A stretch of DNA of 64,000 bases from CAYNRE01 sp964399535 (lineage in GTDB: Bacteria > Planctomycetota > Planctomycetia > Pirellulales > CAYNRE01), in the NCBI GenBank assembly GCA_964399535.1, contig CAYNRE010000032.1, forward strand, positions 496,001-560,000. The letters are read 5' to 3'. Every line of letters starts with the position of its first letter. Positions within the stretch are counted from its first letter, which is position 1. A model generated the notes under the pieces. It was given only the letters and a program-made list of their open reading frames with translations, made no database searches and was not told the DNA's origin. Shown here piece by piece: positions 1 through 9,086 of the stretch. The translations under genes and the position numbers were made by a program.

Positions 1-10
1 GGCCCAGTCT

Positions 11-1330
11 TTAGGGCTCGGCGGCCAGGCTGGCCGAGACCAGTTCTTCGTCATTGCGGGCCAGCACGTGTCGATTGGCAAAGGCCGGATGCGCCCAGCA
101 AACGCCGCCGCGCTGCGCGAGCTGACGCGTGGTGGGCTCGATCAGTTTGGCCCGGCTGATCTCGTCGAATCCGCGCGGCGACAACCGTGTAATGAGCAAC
201 TCGCCCCGTTCGTTGAACATCCAGACCTTGTCGGCCTGGGTCACGAAGTGAATCGTGCTCCAGCGAGCCCGCGGCACTGCGGCCATGCTTTCCCAAACCC
301 GCTCCCCCGTGTTGGCGTCCAGACAGCGCAGCTCGCCGTAACTGTCGACCCCGTAGGCATAGTCTCCTTGGAGCAGCGGGGTGGAAATGATCGAGTGCAG
401 CCCCTCGGTGTGCTGCTCGTCCAGTCCTATCTTGTGCCAGAGCAGTTCGATCGCCAGGCGGTCGGGGGGCAGGTGAAACATCATGGCCCCGTCGTAGAAC
501 GAGGTAACCAACAGCCGGTTGTTTTGCACCACCGGCGTGGCGACCGAAATGACCATGTTCTTCGGTTTGTAGGCATGCAGCCAAAGCGACTGGCCGGTCG
601 CCGGGTCGAGCCCCGCCACGTGGTCGCCGGTCCAGCAAACCAGCACCGGGCGGCCCGCCTGCTCGATCAAAATCGGCGCCGAGTACGAGGCATCGTCGTC
701 CAGGGCGCGCCACCGCTCTTGGCCGGTCTGGCAATCGAACGCCATGAGACACGCGCCCGGGTGCCCGCCCACTTGAACCACCACGGTCCCGTCGACCACC
801 AAGGGAGAGGCGGAAACGCCCCAGATTGGCATCTTGATATCGAACTCGTCGTGGCACTTGTGTTGCCACAGCACGCGCCCCGTGGCCGCGTCGAACGCCA
901 ACAGGTCGCCCATGGCACCCAGCGAGAAGGCCCGCCCGTCGGCCACGGCCACGCTAGCGCGGGGGCCGGCGTCGTAACCTACTCCCTGGTACGGGCAAGC
1001 GTAGGTGTGCGACCAGAGAGATTCGCCTGAGTTCTCGTCGAAGCAGTGCACTCGCTCGACTTGTTCCGGCTCGACGAGCCGATCGGTCACATAGACGCGC
1101 CCCTGGGCAACCGTGGGGCCGCTGTAGCCGTTGCCGACGGGGGCCCGCCAGCGAATCGCCAGCTGCGGGCCGGCAAACTTCTCAACCAGGCCGGTTTCGC
1201 GCCACACGCCGTCGCGGGTCGGTCCGCGCCACTGGGGCCAGTCGTCGGCCGCGACCTTGCGCGCCCCGGCAGAGAGGCCAAGCCAGGCAACCAGACCAAC
1301 GGCGACGATACGGCGATTGCTTCGACGCAT
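11..1330 (-). CDS. Secreted PQQ-like beta-propeller repeat protein
   Basis: A 439-aa protein. The N-terminus is a signal peptide (two Arg, then a hydrophobic stretch ending in an AGARKVAA-like cleavage region), followed at once by the motif DDWPQWRGPTRDGVW, which typically opens planctomycete PQQ-binding-like beta-propellers. Repeated blades of the type G.VYVTD / AFDAATGRVLWQHKC / AFDCQTGQERW / LDANTGERVW run through the chain, each with the Trp-docking G-x-x-x-W signature. I chose the ATG at 1330 because the codons upstream read as non-coding and the signal peptide begins here. The family includes PQQ dehydrogenases and BamB, but no dehydrogenase catalytic signature or heme motif is visible, so an export-associated scaffold or sugar/alcohol dehydrogenase-like role is only inference. 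It stands alone, 197 bp downstream of the methyltransferase gene. Confidence 0.9.
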   Translation of the reverse strand: MRRSNRRIVAVGLVAWLGLSAGARKVAADDWPQWRGPTRDGVWRETGLVEKFAGPQLAIRWRAPVGNGYSGPTVAQGRVYVTDRLVEPEQVERVHCFDENSGESLWSHTYACPYQGVGYDAGPRASVAVADGRAFSLGAMGDLLAFDAATGRVLWQHKCHDEFDIKMPIWGVSASPLVVDGTVVVQVGGHPGACLMAFDCQTGQERWRALDDDASYSAPILIEQAGRPVLVCWTGDHVAGLDPATGQSLWLHAYKPKNMVISVATPVVQNNRLLVTSFYDGAMMFHLPPDRLAIELLWHKIGLDEQHTEGLHSIISTPLLQGDYAYGVDSYGELRCLDANTGERVWESMAAVPRARWSTIHFVTQADKVWMFNERGELLITRLSPRGFDEISRAKLIEPTTRQLAQRGGVCWAHPAFANRHVLARNDEELVSASLAAEP

Positions 1331-1527
1331 ACGGTGCACACCCTGAGGAGGGACTCGGTTCGCTGCTCGGCTCCGCCCGGGCCGGATCGATTCAGGCCGC
1401 CAGTATAGGGCTCGGCGGGCCGCTCGGGCAGTCGGCGGGCCTGGGACCCCACCCTTGCGCCACCGGGCACGCGCCACAAGCCGGCCCCTGCAAGGAATGG
1501 CCGGAGCCGACGCAGCCATGCTGCCGA

Positions 1528-2214
1528 TCAGGTTCGCGTAATTTCGAGCATCTGGTTGCCGCCGCGCTGGAATTCATACTGCACGGGGCGAACCTCCGCC
1601 TTCCATCCGCGGGCACGGGCCATCGCCACGATCGGCTCGACATGGGGTGAGGGGCCTCCGTCGAACCTATCGAGCAGCGGAAAAACTCGCACACGCCGGG
1701 CGACACGAAGCATCTCGTTCACGGCGGCCTGGTGCGCGGCGGCATCGACCAGTTGGCTATAAGTGAACAGATAGTGCGAGCAAAGGGCCAGGTCGAAGGC
1801 GCCATCGGCCACGGGCAGCCGGGGCAACTCTGCCACGACGTAGCGCCCCGAGGCCGCGCCAGCGGGAAAATCGGCCAGAAACGCCTCCATGGCAGCGAAG
1901 CGGGCGGCGCAAAGCGCCTCGGGCGAGGAGAATTCGTGCCACAGAAAACTCTCGCTCGTGGCCCTGGTTTGGGCCATTATGATCGGGGCCACTTCCGCGA
2001 TGCGGCGGGCGATTTCTTCCACGCCGAAGCGATAGATGGGGTCGAACGATACGACTCGGCCCCCCCGGCGCGTTAGCTCGGCGTTGAAACCGGCCGGCCC
2101 GTCGCCGCAGCCCGCGATCGAACTGGCCAGATCCTGCTCGCCCAGCGCGAACATGCGCCGGTACTCGTCGAACGATCGCCCCCAGGGCACTACCTGGCTC
2201 AGCCCGCTCGACAT
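1528..2214 (-). CDS. SAM-dependent methyltransferase-like protein
   Basis: A 228-aa soluble protein starting MSSGLSQVVPWGRSF. A class I methyltransferase fold is suggested by a motif I-like glycine loop (IAGCGDGPAGFNAEL, about residues 32-46), an acidic residue at the end of the next strand (VVSFDPIYRF) and a motif IV/post-motif segment (DGAFDLALCSHYLFTYS). Its C-terminal half contains the usual MLRVARRVRVFPL stretch, where such enzymes report the methylation step of a target. The substrate cannot be read from the sequence. The gene starts 56 bp after the stop of the branched-chain aminotransferase gene on the same strand, so the two are probably cotranscribed. The upstream in-frame extension looks non-coding, so the ATG at 2214 was preferred. 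Confidence 0.8.
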   Translation of the reverse strand: MSSGLSQVVPWGRSFDEYRRMFALGEQDLASSIAGCGDGPAGFNAELTRRGGRVVSFDPIYRFGVEEIARRIAEVAPIIMAQTRATSESFLWHEFSSPEALCAARFAAMEAFLADFPAGAASGRYVVAELPRLPVADGAFDLALCSHYLFTYSQLVDAAAHQAAVNEMLRVARRVRVFPLLDRFDGGPSPHVEPIVAMARARGWKAEVRPVQYEFQRGGNQMLEITRT

Positions 2215-2270
2215 GTTGACCTCGGGGCAAGCAGCGGGGGCCCGTAGCGGTTGGTGCGAGCCGGCCGCGG

Positions 2271-3128
2271 CTATTGGCGGGTCAGCTTGTGGAACTGCTC
2301 GAGCAGCCCGCGGGTAATCGGGCCGGGGGTGCCGTCGCCGATGGTTCGCGTATCGACCCGGACCACGGGGATCACTTCCGCCGCGGTCCCGGTCAGGAAA
2401 CACTCGTCGGCGATGTAGACGTCGTGACGGGTCAGCGGCACTTCGCGCACCGGAATTCCCGCCTGACCCGCCAGCTCGATCACTGCGTCGCGGGTTATGC
2501 CTTCCAGAATGCCCGCATCGAGCGGCGGCGTAAGCAGCGTGCGGTCGCGGACCAGGAAGATGTTGTCGCCCGTGCACTCGGCGACTTCGCCCTTGGTGTT
2601 GAGCATCAGGGCTTCGACGCAGCCCGCCTGCAGCCCCTCGATTTTGGCCAGAATGTTGTTCAGGTAGTTGAGCGACTTGATCCGCGGGCTGAGCGCCGCC
2701 GGATGATTGCGAATCGTGGCGGCCGTGACGATCGTCAGCCCTTCGCGGTAGTCTTTCTCAGGGTAGAGGGTGATCCTGTCGGTGATGACAATCACCTGAG
2801 GGTCGCTGCAGCGGTTGGGGTCGAGCCCCAGCGTGCCCGCGCCGCGCGTGACCACCAGGCGAATGTAGGCATCTTGGAACTGATTGGCCTCGAGCGTGCG
2901 GTAAATCGCCTTGCTCATCTCCTCGCGCGTGAGGGGAATTTCGAGCCGGATTGCCCGGGCCGAATCCCAGAGTCGGTCGAGATGCTGCTGGAGGCGAAAG
3001 ACCTTGCCGCCGTAGCTGCGCAGGCCCTCGAACACGCCGTCGCCGTAGAGCAGGCCGTGGTCGTAAACGCTGATCTTGGCGTCTTCCTTGGGCAGCAGAC
3101 GGCCGTTGATGTAGACCTGTAGCGACAT
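2271..3128 (-). CDS. ilvE: Branched-chain amino acid aminotransferase (class IV PLP enzyme)
   Basis: A 285-aa protein that would catalyse transamination between Val/Leu/Ile and 2-oxoglutarate in the cytoplasm. Class IV features are all visible: VYINGRLLPKEDAKISVYD at the N-terminus, HGLLYGDGVFEGLRSYGG, the PLP-lysine region IKSLNYLNNILAKIE (Lys near residue 158), and the C-terminal ECFLTGTAAEVIPV that binds the PLP phosphate. The length matches bacterial IlvE/BCAT. D-amino acid aminotransferase and aminodeoxychorismate lyase share this fold, but the YGDGVFEGLR and FLTGTAAEV forms favour the branched-chain enzyme. Start ATG 3128 was chosen because the sequence upstream does not look coding. 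The methyltransferase gene follows 56 bp downstream. The acetolactate synthase gene at 60 kb belongs to the same pathway. Confidence 0.92.
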   Translation of the reverse strand: MSLQVYINGRLLPKEDAKISVYDHGLLYGDGVFEGLRSYGGKVFRLQQHLDRLWDSARAIRLEIPLTREEMSKAIYRTLEANQFQDAYIRLVVTRGAGTLGLDPNRCSDPQVIVITDRITLYPEKDYREGLTIVTAATIRNHPAALSPRIKSLNYLNNILAKIEGLQAGCVEALMLNTKGEVAECTGDNIFLVRDRTLLTPPLDAGILEGITRDAVIELAGQAGIPVREVPLTRHDVYIADECFLTGTAAEVIPVVRVDTRTIGDGTPGPITRGLLEQFHKLTRQ

Positions 3129-3356
3129 GGCGACGATTCCCCAACTCTGGCAAACGGCCCCCAACTCCAGCCGCCGGCAGCCCGCTTGCCGCGGTCCGGC
3201 CCGCGGGGCCCCCGACGGAAACTTGGCGAGTCTTCCGCGCTCTCCACGGCCCGAGTGGGAGAAACCGGAGAACCTCGCGGCCGCGACGGCAAAGCCGCGA
3301 CGCTGAAGCCAGCGCGGCGAACCGCACCCCGGGCCAACCCGCCTGCTTGCCGCCGC

Positions 3357-4166
3357 TCAGGCCGTTTCGACGCGCCCTTCGACCAACCGCACGACCCGAT
3401 CGGCCTCGTGGGCTATGCCCAGGTCATGGCTGACCATGACTATAGTGAGGCCCTCTTGGGCGTTCAAGGTTCGCAGCAGGCTCAGAATTTCGCGACCCGT
3501 GGCCGGGTCCAGATTCCCCGTGGGTTCATCGGCCAGGATCACCCGCGGATGGGCCATGAGCGCCCGGGCGATGGCCGCCCGTTGCATCTCCCCCCCCGAC
3601 AATTCTCGCGGCCGGTGGCTCAGGCGATGGCTCAGCCCGACCAGGTCGAGGAGCCGACGGGCTTCCGCCACCAACGAGCGGCGGCGCCGCAGGTACCCCC
3701 ACACGCTGTGGCGGACCATCAGCGGCGCGAGCACATTCTCCAGGGTGCTCAGTTCCGGCAACAGGTGATAGAACTGGAAGATCATACCGATCTGGCCGTT
3801 GCGCAGTGTCTCGCGCGCCGAGGCCGGCAAGTGATCGACTCGGCGGCCGGCGAAATGCACCTCGCCGCTGTCCGGGGCATCGAGCGTGGCCAGCAGGTGC
3901 ATCAGCGTGCTCTTGCCCGAACCGCTTTGGCCGATGATGGCCAGGTGTTCGCCAGCGAAGATTTCCAGCGAAGCACCGCGCAGGACCGGAATCGTCTGCC
4001 GCCCCTTGTGATACGACTTGATCAGCTCGGTGCCCCGCAAGAGCGCGCCGGGGGGCGCCGCGGTGCGTCCTGGCGACGCCTGGTCGGCGTGACGCAACAG
4101 GTGCGGGGTCGAAAGCCCCGAGGCCGTGGCGGTCCGCGTTGGCGGAGCCAGCTCGAGATCACTCAT
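3357..4166 (-). CDS. lolD: ABC transporter ATP-binding protein, LolD/MacB type
   Basis: A 269-aa ATPase. After a 35-residue variable N-terminus it carries the Walker A motif (GQSGSGKST), the Q-loop (FQFYHLLPELSTLENV), the signature LSGGEMQRAAIARAL, Walker B (VILADEPTGNLD) and the H-loop (MVSHDL). The FYHLLPELSTLENV form and TGNLD are typical of the LolD/MacB/FtsE group, which powers lipoprotein release or extracytoplasmic mechanotransmission rather than substrate import. Its ATG (4166) lies inside the 3' end of the permease gene (8-bp overlap), which indicates translational coupling. The neighbouring LolC/E-type permease supports a LolCD(E)-like complex. MacB-type export is the main alternative. 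Confidence 0.88.
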   Translation of the reverse strand: MSDLELAPPTRTATASGLSTPHLLRHADQASPGRTAAPPGALLRGTELIKSYHKGRQTIPVLRGASLEIFAGEHLAIIGQSGSGKSTLMHLLATLDAPDSGEVHFAGRRVDHLPASARETLRNGQIGMIFQFYHLLPELSTLENVLAPLMVRHSVWGYLRRRRSLVAEARRLLDLVGLSHRLSHRPRELSGGEMQRAAIARALMAHPRVILADEPTGNLDPATGREILSLLRTLNAQEGLTIVMVSHDLGIAHEADRVVRLVEGRVETA

Positions 4167-5973
4167 AGCGTAGTGCCTCCACGGGATGCAATCGGGCCGC
4201 GCGCCGGGCAGGCAACACACTGGCCAGCACGGCGATGGCCAGGGCGCCCAGCACGATCCAGGCTACGGTCACGGGTTCGACAATGGTGGGAATGGAGTAG
4301 AAATAGTAGATCGACGGGTCGAACACCTTGTGGCCGGTAAACCAACCCAAGGCTTCGGCCAGCTCGTTGATCTGGCTCACCAGCAGCAGCCCCAGGGCCA
4401 TCCCGGCGCCCGCCCCAACCAGGCCGAGCGAGAGCCCGTAGCCCAGAAAAATTCCCATCACCCCCCGGCTCGAGGCCCCCAGACTCTTGAGGATGCCGAT
4501 GTCCTTGGTTTTCTCGACCACGATCATGAAGAAGATGGCCAGAATGCCGAAACCCGCCACGGCGATGATCAGGAACAGCAGCACGTTGAGCAGCGCCGTT
4601 TCCATGTTTACGGCCGCCAGCAACACTCCCTGCTTGTCGCGCCAGGTAAATACTCCGTACACCTCGGGCGGGAAAACCTGGCGGAGCCGATCGCGAACCG
4701 CGTCTCCCCGGGCGGGGTCGCGGAGCTTGATTTGAATCGAGCTCACATAGCGTACCCCCGTGCCCGGCTCGACCATACCGCACAGGTTCTGCAGCGCGTC
4801 GAGCGGCACGAACACCAGGCTGCTGTCGTACTCGGCCATCTGGCTTTCGTAGAAATCGACCACCGTGAAATTGGCGTCGATGGGCCGCGGTGGCACGGCC
4901 GCGTTGGGAAACGTAAGCTTCACGTCGTCGCCCGGCAGAATCAGGAAGCGGTCGGTGCCGGTCGAATCGCGAAAACTCGTCAGCCCGATTCCCAGCACCG
5001 CGCCGGTCGCCTGCTGCTGGCCGGGGTCGTACATCGCTTCCGTTTCCGGGGCATCGGCGAAGGGGTCGTCGGGCGGCTGGCCGGCGGCCGGCGGCTCGGG
5101 GGCCGTCGCGGCGCTGGCAACCGCCGGCGCGGCATCGACGGGAAAGGCCCCATTGGGGTCGGCTTCGCTCGCGTCGGCTTCACGCGGGTCGGCTTCACGC
5201 GGGCCGGGGGCGGCATCGGCACGATCCGCGACGGCGCCGTCGGCAGGACCTTGCACAGTGGGTGCCGTGGCGGGTGCCGTGGCGGCCGCAGCCAACTCAG
5301 CGGGGGTCACGGCCCGCTGCGAGAAGGGTTCGGCCTCCGGGTCGGCCGCGGCGGGATCGACCGCGGTTGCCATCTCCGGGGCAGGGGAAGCCGACAACTT
5401 TTCCTGAATGGCTTCGAGCTCGCGCCAGCGCCGCTCGCGCTCGGCTCGCCAGCGGCGATAGGGCCAACCGGCCAGCTCAAGTTGATCGCGTGGCGGCACA
5501 TCGGCCGCGGCGCCTTGCTGGCGGATGTCGAACCCCCCCTCGCGCAAGTCGAAGCTCATGGTCCGGCGGTTTTCCGGATGCAACAGATACTTGCCGAAAT
5601 CGCTGGTCAGGCTCTGGGTGCGCGGGTCGACGCCGACGAGCTGCACCTGGCGCTTTACCCAGCCGTCGCGAAACGGAAAGCTGAGCAGGGCCGGCACCTG
5701 TACGGTGGGGGTCATCGACTCGATGTCGTCACCCACCGCCTGGCGGATTTGCTGCATGTGCCACTCGGGGTTGGCAAACCCCTCCAGGCCATGGCTTTCC
5801 AGCGTCACGTCGGAGAGCATCCCATGGATGCGGTCCTGCATGTCGCGGGTAAACCCCTCCATGACGGCGTTGACCACGATCATCGTGGCCACGCCCAGCG
5901 TCACCGAAATAATCGACGCCAGGGCAATCCAGCGGGTGCGCAGATAGCGCCAGGCCAAGAGCAGCTTGTACAT
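4159..5973 (-). CDS. LolC/LolE-family ABC transporter permease with a long disordered insert
   Basis: A 604-aa inner-membrane protein with MacB/FtsX architecture. A first membrane helix (LASIISVTLGVATMIVVNAVM, about residues 17-37) is followed by a large periplasmic domain and then three C-terminal helices (about 470-490, 525-545 and 570-590), ending in ARRAARLHPVEALRYE, the standard FtsX-family tail. The periplasmic part is interrupted at about residues 185-318 by a low-complexity Ala/Pro/Glu/Asp-rich insert that includes short near-repeats (PREADPREADASEADP). This makes it much longer than the usual LolC/E of about 400 residues. It overlaps the downstream ATPase gene by 8 bp and starts 52 bp after lysS, so lysS-permease-ATPase form one operon. 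ATG 5973 begins the conserved MYKLLLAWRYLRTR. Confidence 0.88.
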   Translation of the reverse strand: MYKLLLAWRYLRTRWIALASIISVTLGVATMIVVNAVMEGFTRDMQDRIHGMLSDVTLESHGLEGFANPEWHMQQIRQAVGDDIESMTPTVQVPALLSFPFRDGWVKRQVQLVGVDPRTQSLTSDFGKYLLHPENRRTMSFDLREGGFDIRQQGAAADVPPRDQLELAGWPYRRWRAERERRWRELEAIQEKLSASPAPEMATAVDPAAADPEAEPFSQRAVTPAELAAAATAPATAPTVQGPADGAVADRADAAPGPREADPREADASEADPNGAFPVDAAPAVASAATAPEPPAAGQPPDDPFADAPETEAMYDPGQQQATGAVLGIGLTSFRDSTGTDRFLILPGDDVKLTFPNAAVPPRPIDANFTVVDFYESQMAEYDSSLVFVPLDALQNLCGMVEPGTGVRYVSSIQIKLRDPARGDAVRDRLRQVFPPEVYGVFTWRDKQGVLLAAVNMETALLNVLLFLIIAVAGFGILAIFFMIVVEKTKDIGILKSLGASSRGVMGIFLGYGLSLGLVGAGAGMALGLLLVSQINELAEALGWFTGHKVFDPSIYYFYSIPTIVEPVTVAWIVLGALAIAVLASVLPARRAARLHPVEALRYE

Positions 5974-6025
5974 GCAACCTTCCTTGGTCGCCAACCAACG
6001 GGCGCAGCCCACGGGGGCCGAATCG

Positions 6026-7540
6026 CTAGCGCGACTCGGGCCGCAGGAGCGGGAACAAAATCACATCGCGAATCGAAGGGCTGCCGGTGAGCAACATCAC
6101 CAGCCGATCGATGCCCACCCCCAACCCACCCGCCGGCGGCATTCCGTGCCGCAGCGCGCGAATGAAGTCGTGGTCCATCTTGGCCATCGAGTCTTCGTCT
6201 TTCTGACCGGCCAACTGGGTCTGGAACAACTGAGCCTGGAGATCCGGGTCGTTCAGTTCGGTGTAGGCGTTGGCCAGCTCCATGCCGGCCACGTACAGCT
6301 CGAACCGCTCGGCAATTTCGGGATGCCCGGCCTTGCGCTTGGTAAGGGGGCAAATGCTGGCCGGGTAGTCGATTACGAAGATCGGCCCCTCGAGCCGGTC
6401 TTCCACCTGCGACTCGAACACGTCGCTCTTGACCACGTCGGCGTCGCGGCCCGCGGTTTCGATTCCCAACCGGCCAGCCAGCGCCGACACCGCGGCGGTG
6501 TCGCGCGGATCGACGCCGGTATAGCGCTCGAACAGCTCGTCGTAGCTGGCTCGCTCGAACGGCGGGGTGAAATCATAGGTCCGGCCGTTCCACTCCAACT
6601 GCGGCTTCTGGCCCGTGGCCTCGAGTGCGCCGGTGATCAACTTTTCCGTCAGGTCCATCATGCTCCGATAGTCGCCGTAGGCCTGGTAGACCTCGAGCAT
6701 GGTGAATTCGGGGTTGTGGCGCGGGCTGACCCCTTCGTTGCGATAGACCCGGCCCAATTCGTAAACCCGCTCCATGCCGCCTACCAGCAGCCGCTTCAGG
6801 TGCAGCTCCAGGGCGATCCGCATGAAGAGCGGCAGGTCGAGCGCGTTGTGGTGCGTGGTAAACGGCCGCGCCGCCGCCCCGCCGGCGATCGAGTGCAGCG
6901 TGGGCCCCTCGATCTCGACAAAGCCCTCGGCCGCCAGGGTCTGCCTGAGCGAATGCACGATGCGGGTACGGTTTAGGAACCTCTCCAGCACCCCCTCGGT
7001 GTGTACCAGGTCGAGATAGCGAAGCCGCTGCCTGAGCTCGGGATCGGTGAGTCCCTTGTGCTTCTCAGGCGGCGTTTCGAGCGACTTGGTCAGGAAGTGC
7101 AGACCCGTGGCGAAGATCGTCAGTTCGCCGGTCTTGGTGTGCTTCAGCTCGCCGTCGACACCGACCAGGTCGCCCAGGTCGAAGCATTCGACCAAGGCCC
7201 AGGCCTCGTCGCCGACCTGGCCCTTGCCGATCAGCACCTGGATTCGCCCGGTCCAGTCCCAAAGATCGAGAAAGACCAACTTGCCAGCCTTGCGCTGCAG
7301 CACCACGCGGCCGGCGGCGCGCACCCGCGGGCCCTGTTCCGTGGCCGGCTGAGCTTCGTCGGCGGCGGGTTGGCGAACGATTTCGCTTTCCCGGGCGCGG
7401 ATCGCCCCAATGCCCTGGTGATCGTCGAAGCGGTGCCCCCAAGGATCGTGTCCCAGTTCGACAAGCCGACGCAGCTTCTCGCGGCGCGAGGCCTCGAGCG
7501 AACTTCCGCCGGCGGCAGGCGTGTTGGTCGAACTGGTCAT
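6026..7540 (-). CDS. lysS: Lysyl-tRNA synthetase, class II
   Basis: A 504-aa enzyme that charges tRNA-Lys in the cytoplasm. An N-terminal OB-fold anticodon domain (about residues 65-170, with VRAAGRVVLQRKAGKLVFL) is followed by the class II catalytic core: motif 1 region, motif 2 (YRNEGVSPRHNPEFTMLEVY) and motif 3 (GLGVGIDRLVMLLTG, near the C-terminus). Length and motif order are those of bacterial LysS. ATG 7540 was chosen because the Ser/Thr-rich leader there joins smoothly to LEASRREKLRRLVELGHDP. It is the first gene of an operon with the LolC/E-type permease and LolD-type ATPase, and a promoter-like element lies about 160 bp upstream. It does not look like the EpmA paralogue, which is shorter and lacks the OB domain. 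Confidence 0.95.
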   Translation of the reverse strand: MTSSTNTPAAGGSSLEASRREKLRRLVELGHDPWGHRFDDHQGIGAIRARESEIVRQPAADEAQPATEQGPRVRAAGRVVLQRKAGKLVFLDLWDWTGRIQVLIGKGQVGDEAWALVECFDLGDLVGVDGELKHTKTGELTIFATGLHFLTKSLETPPEKHKGLTDPELRQRLRYLDLVHTEGVLERFLNRTRIVHSLRQTLAAEGFVEIEGPTLHSIAGGAAARPFTTHHNALDLPLFMRIALELHLKRLLVGGMERVYELGRVYRNEGVSPRHNPEFTMLEVYQAYGDYRSMMDLTEKLITGALEATGQKPQLEWNGRTYDFTPPFERASYDELFERYTGVDPRDTAAVSALAGRLGIETAGRDADVVKSDVFESQVEDRLEGPIFVIDYPASICPLTKRKAGHPEIAERFELYVAGMELANAYTELNDPDLQAQLFQTQLAGQKDEDSMAKMDHDFIRALRHGMPPAGGLGVGIDRLVMLLTGSPSIRDVILFPLLRPESR

Positions 7541-7883
7541 GAGAAAAACCGTCTTTCGCCGCCCTCGGTCGGGCAGCACCAGTTGGCGTCAGTCCGATCG
7601 GAGGCAGAGTACCCCGGGCCTGTCGCCGCGCAGCGAAATGCCCGTGGCCTTATGAGCCGCAACGAGAAAAATGTCAGTAAGCCGAGAGAGCGCAAGATTT
7701 TAGTGTTCGCCGGGGCAGGGTCAACGGCAACTTACCCCAGGTGAATTTGGCGAAACTGGCTCAACCACGCAAGGTTGCGACCAGAAGCGGCCGGGCAGCC
7801 CGCGGCAGCGCTGAACATCGCCGGTCCGCACGACTTGCGGAGCGGGGGCCGGGAGCGAAGCGCGCCCCCCAGGCGGGAGAAAC
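7541..7883. other. Intergenic region between lysS and the diguanylate cyclase gene
   Basis: 343 bp with no convincing gene. Apart from the promoter-like element at 7697-7724, nothing recognisable is seen. The half next to the diguanylate cyclase stop is very GC-rich. Confidence 0.5.
7697..7724 (-). promoter_or_regulatory. Sigma70-like promoter upstream of lysS
   Basis: On the minus strand the sequence reads TTGACC, a 16-bp spacer, then TAAAAT. This is close to the -35/-10 consensus and sits in an otherwise GC-rich gap. Transcription would start about 155 bp before the lysS ATG and run through the lysS-permease-ATPase operon. Prediction from sequence only. Confidence 0.5.
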
Positions 7884-8942
7884 CTAGTCGGTTTCGGCCA
7901 CGCTCAGCGAGGCTTCGTCGAGGTCCGCTTCGGCGGGCCGGGCAAGCGGGGCCACCCCCGGCTCGTCGCCAAAGGCTGGGCCCTCTTGCCGGGCAACTCG
8001 ATTCCGCCCCGCATCTTTCGAGCGGTAAAGCGCCTGATCGGCCCGGGCCACGATCGACTCAGGCGAGTCGTCGGGGCCGACGGCGGCCACCCCCAAGCTG
8101 AGCGTAATGGCGGATTGATCTTCTTCGTCGACAAAGTCGAAATGGCCCCCGGCCGCCACGCTGCGCAGCCGCTCGGCCACGTTCAGGGCGGCCTTCAAAT
8201 CGGTGTGTGGCAGGAGCACCGCGAATTCGTCGCCGCCGTAGCGGGCCACGAAGTCACCCTCGCGCACATGCTCGGAGAGCAATCCGCCCAATTCCTTCAG
8301 CACGCGGTCGCCACCCAAATGGCCGTGGGTATCGTTGATCCATTTGAAGTGGTCCAGATCGGCCAAGATCAGGGCAAACGATTCACCGTAGCGCTTCCAG
8401 TTACCCAACAGCAGCTTGAGCTTGGAGTCGAAGGCCTTGCGGTTGGCCACCCGGGTAAGCGAGTCGATGCGGGCCTCGATCCGGGTTCGGTCCAGTTCTT
8501 CGGCCTGGGCCTCGAGCCGGCAGTTGGCATATTCCAAGTCGTCTTCCAGCCGCTGATTGGATTCGAGCAGGGTCGAAATCTCGCCTAGCAGCAATTGCCG
8601 CAGTTGCTCCAGGTCGCCCGTGGCTTGAATCCCGCCCATGTGCTCGCGCACTTCGCGAATGGCGCTGTTACGGCTGCCTACGCTGTTGGTCAGTTCGGAA
8701 ATCGACTTGAGCAACTCTCCGATCGTGGCCAGCGAGGCGGTGCCCTCCTCGGCCTTGGCGTCGTCGGCCGCCGCGCTCTGGCTCGTGCGGCCCAAGAGGA
8801 ACCCGGCGATGATGCCGACCAGCACACTGGCCAGCACGCAGGTCAGGATGAACGAGAACGGTCCCATGATCGGCCGTGGACTGCTTGGGAGCGGTTCGAC
8901 AAGTTTGGGGGGCGAGTCGACTACCCCGTTGCGGTGTGTCAT
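7884..8942 (-). CDS. Membrane-anchored diguanylate cyclase (GGDEF)
   Basis: A protein of up to 352 aa that would make cyclic di-GMP from two GTP. One N-terminal transmembrane helix (about residues 28-51, FSFILTCVLASVLVGIIAGFLLG) is followed by a coiled-coil stretch (LEQLRQLLLGEISTLLESNQ and onward) and a GGDEF domain at about 165-320. The catalytic motif is RYGGDEF, the substrate-binding LADLDHFKWINDTHGHLGGD is intact, and no RxxD inhibitory site is obvious five residues upstream. The C-terminal 35 residues are acidic and Pro-rich. No EAL domain is present. The first ATG (8942) is used here; ATG 8867, just before the membrane helix, is equally possible and would give 327 residues. It appears to be a single-gene unit. 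Confidence 0.88.
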   Translation of the reverse strand: MTHRNGVVDSPPKLVEPLPSSPRPIMGPFSFILTCVLASVLVGIIAGFLLGRTSQSAAADDAKAEEGTASLATIGELLKSISELTNSVGSRNSAIREVREHMGGIQATGDLEQLRQLLLGEISTLLESNQRLEDDLEYANCRLEAQAEELDRTRIEARIDSLTRVANRKAFDSKLKLLLGNWKRYGESFALILADLDHFKWINDTHGHLGGDRVLKELGGLLSEHVREGDFVARYGGDEFAVLLPHTDLKAALNVAERLRSVAAGGHFDFVDEEDQSAITLSLGVAAVGPDDSPESIVARADQALYRSKDAGRNRVARQEGPAFGDEPGVAPLARPAEADLDEASLSVAETD

Positions 8943-9086
8943 CCGCGAACCTACGCGGCACCCTCAATATCCTATAGCTTGTTTTCACCGTCGAGGTTGG
9001 CGCCCGCAACGACGATAGCGATTTTTCCGCCAAAACCGCCCCCCCCTTGGCACCTGGCTCGCGTGGTACCGCGAAGCGAGACCCTC

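Noticed and set aside
4186..6090. 634-codon plus-strand frame opposite the LolC/E-type permease
   Set aside because: Shadow of the permease gene; composition is that of reverse-complement coding DNA.
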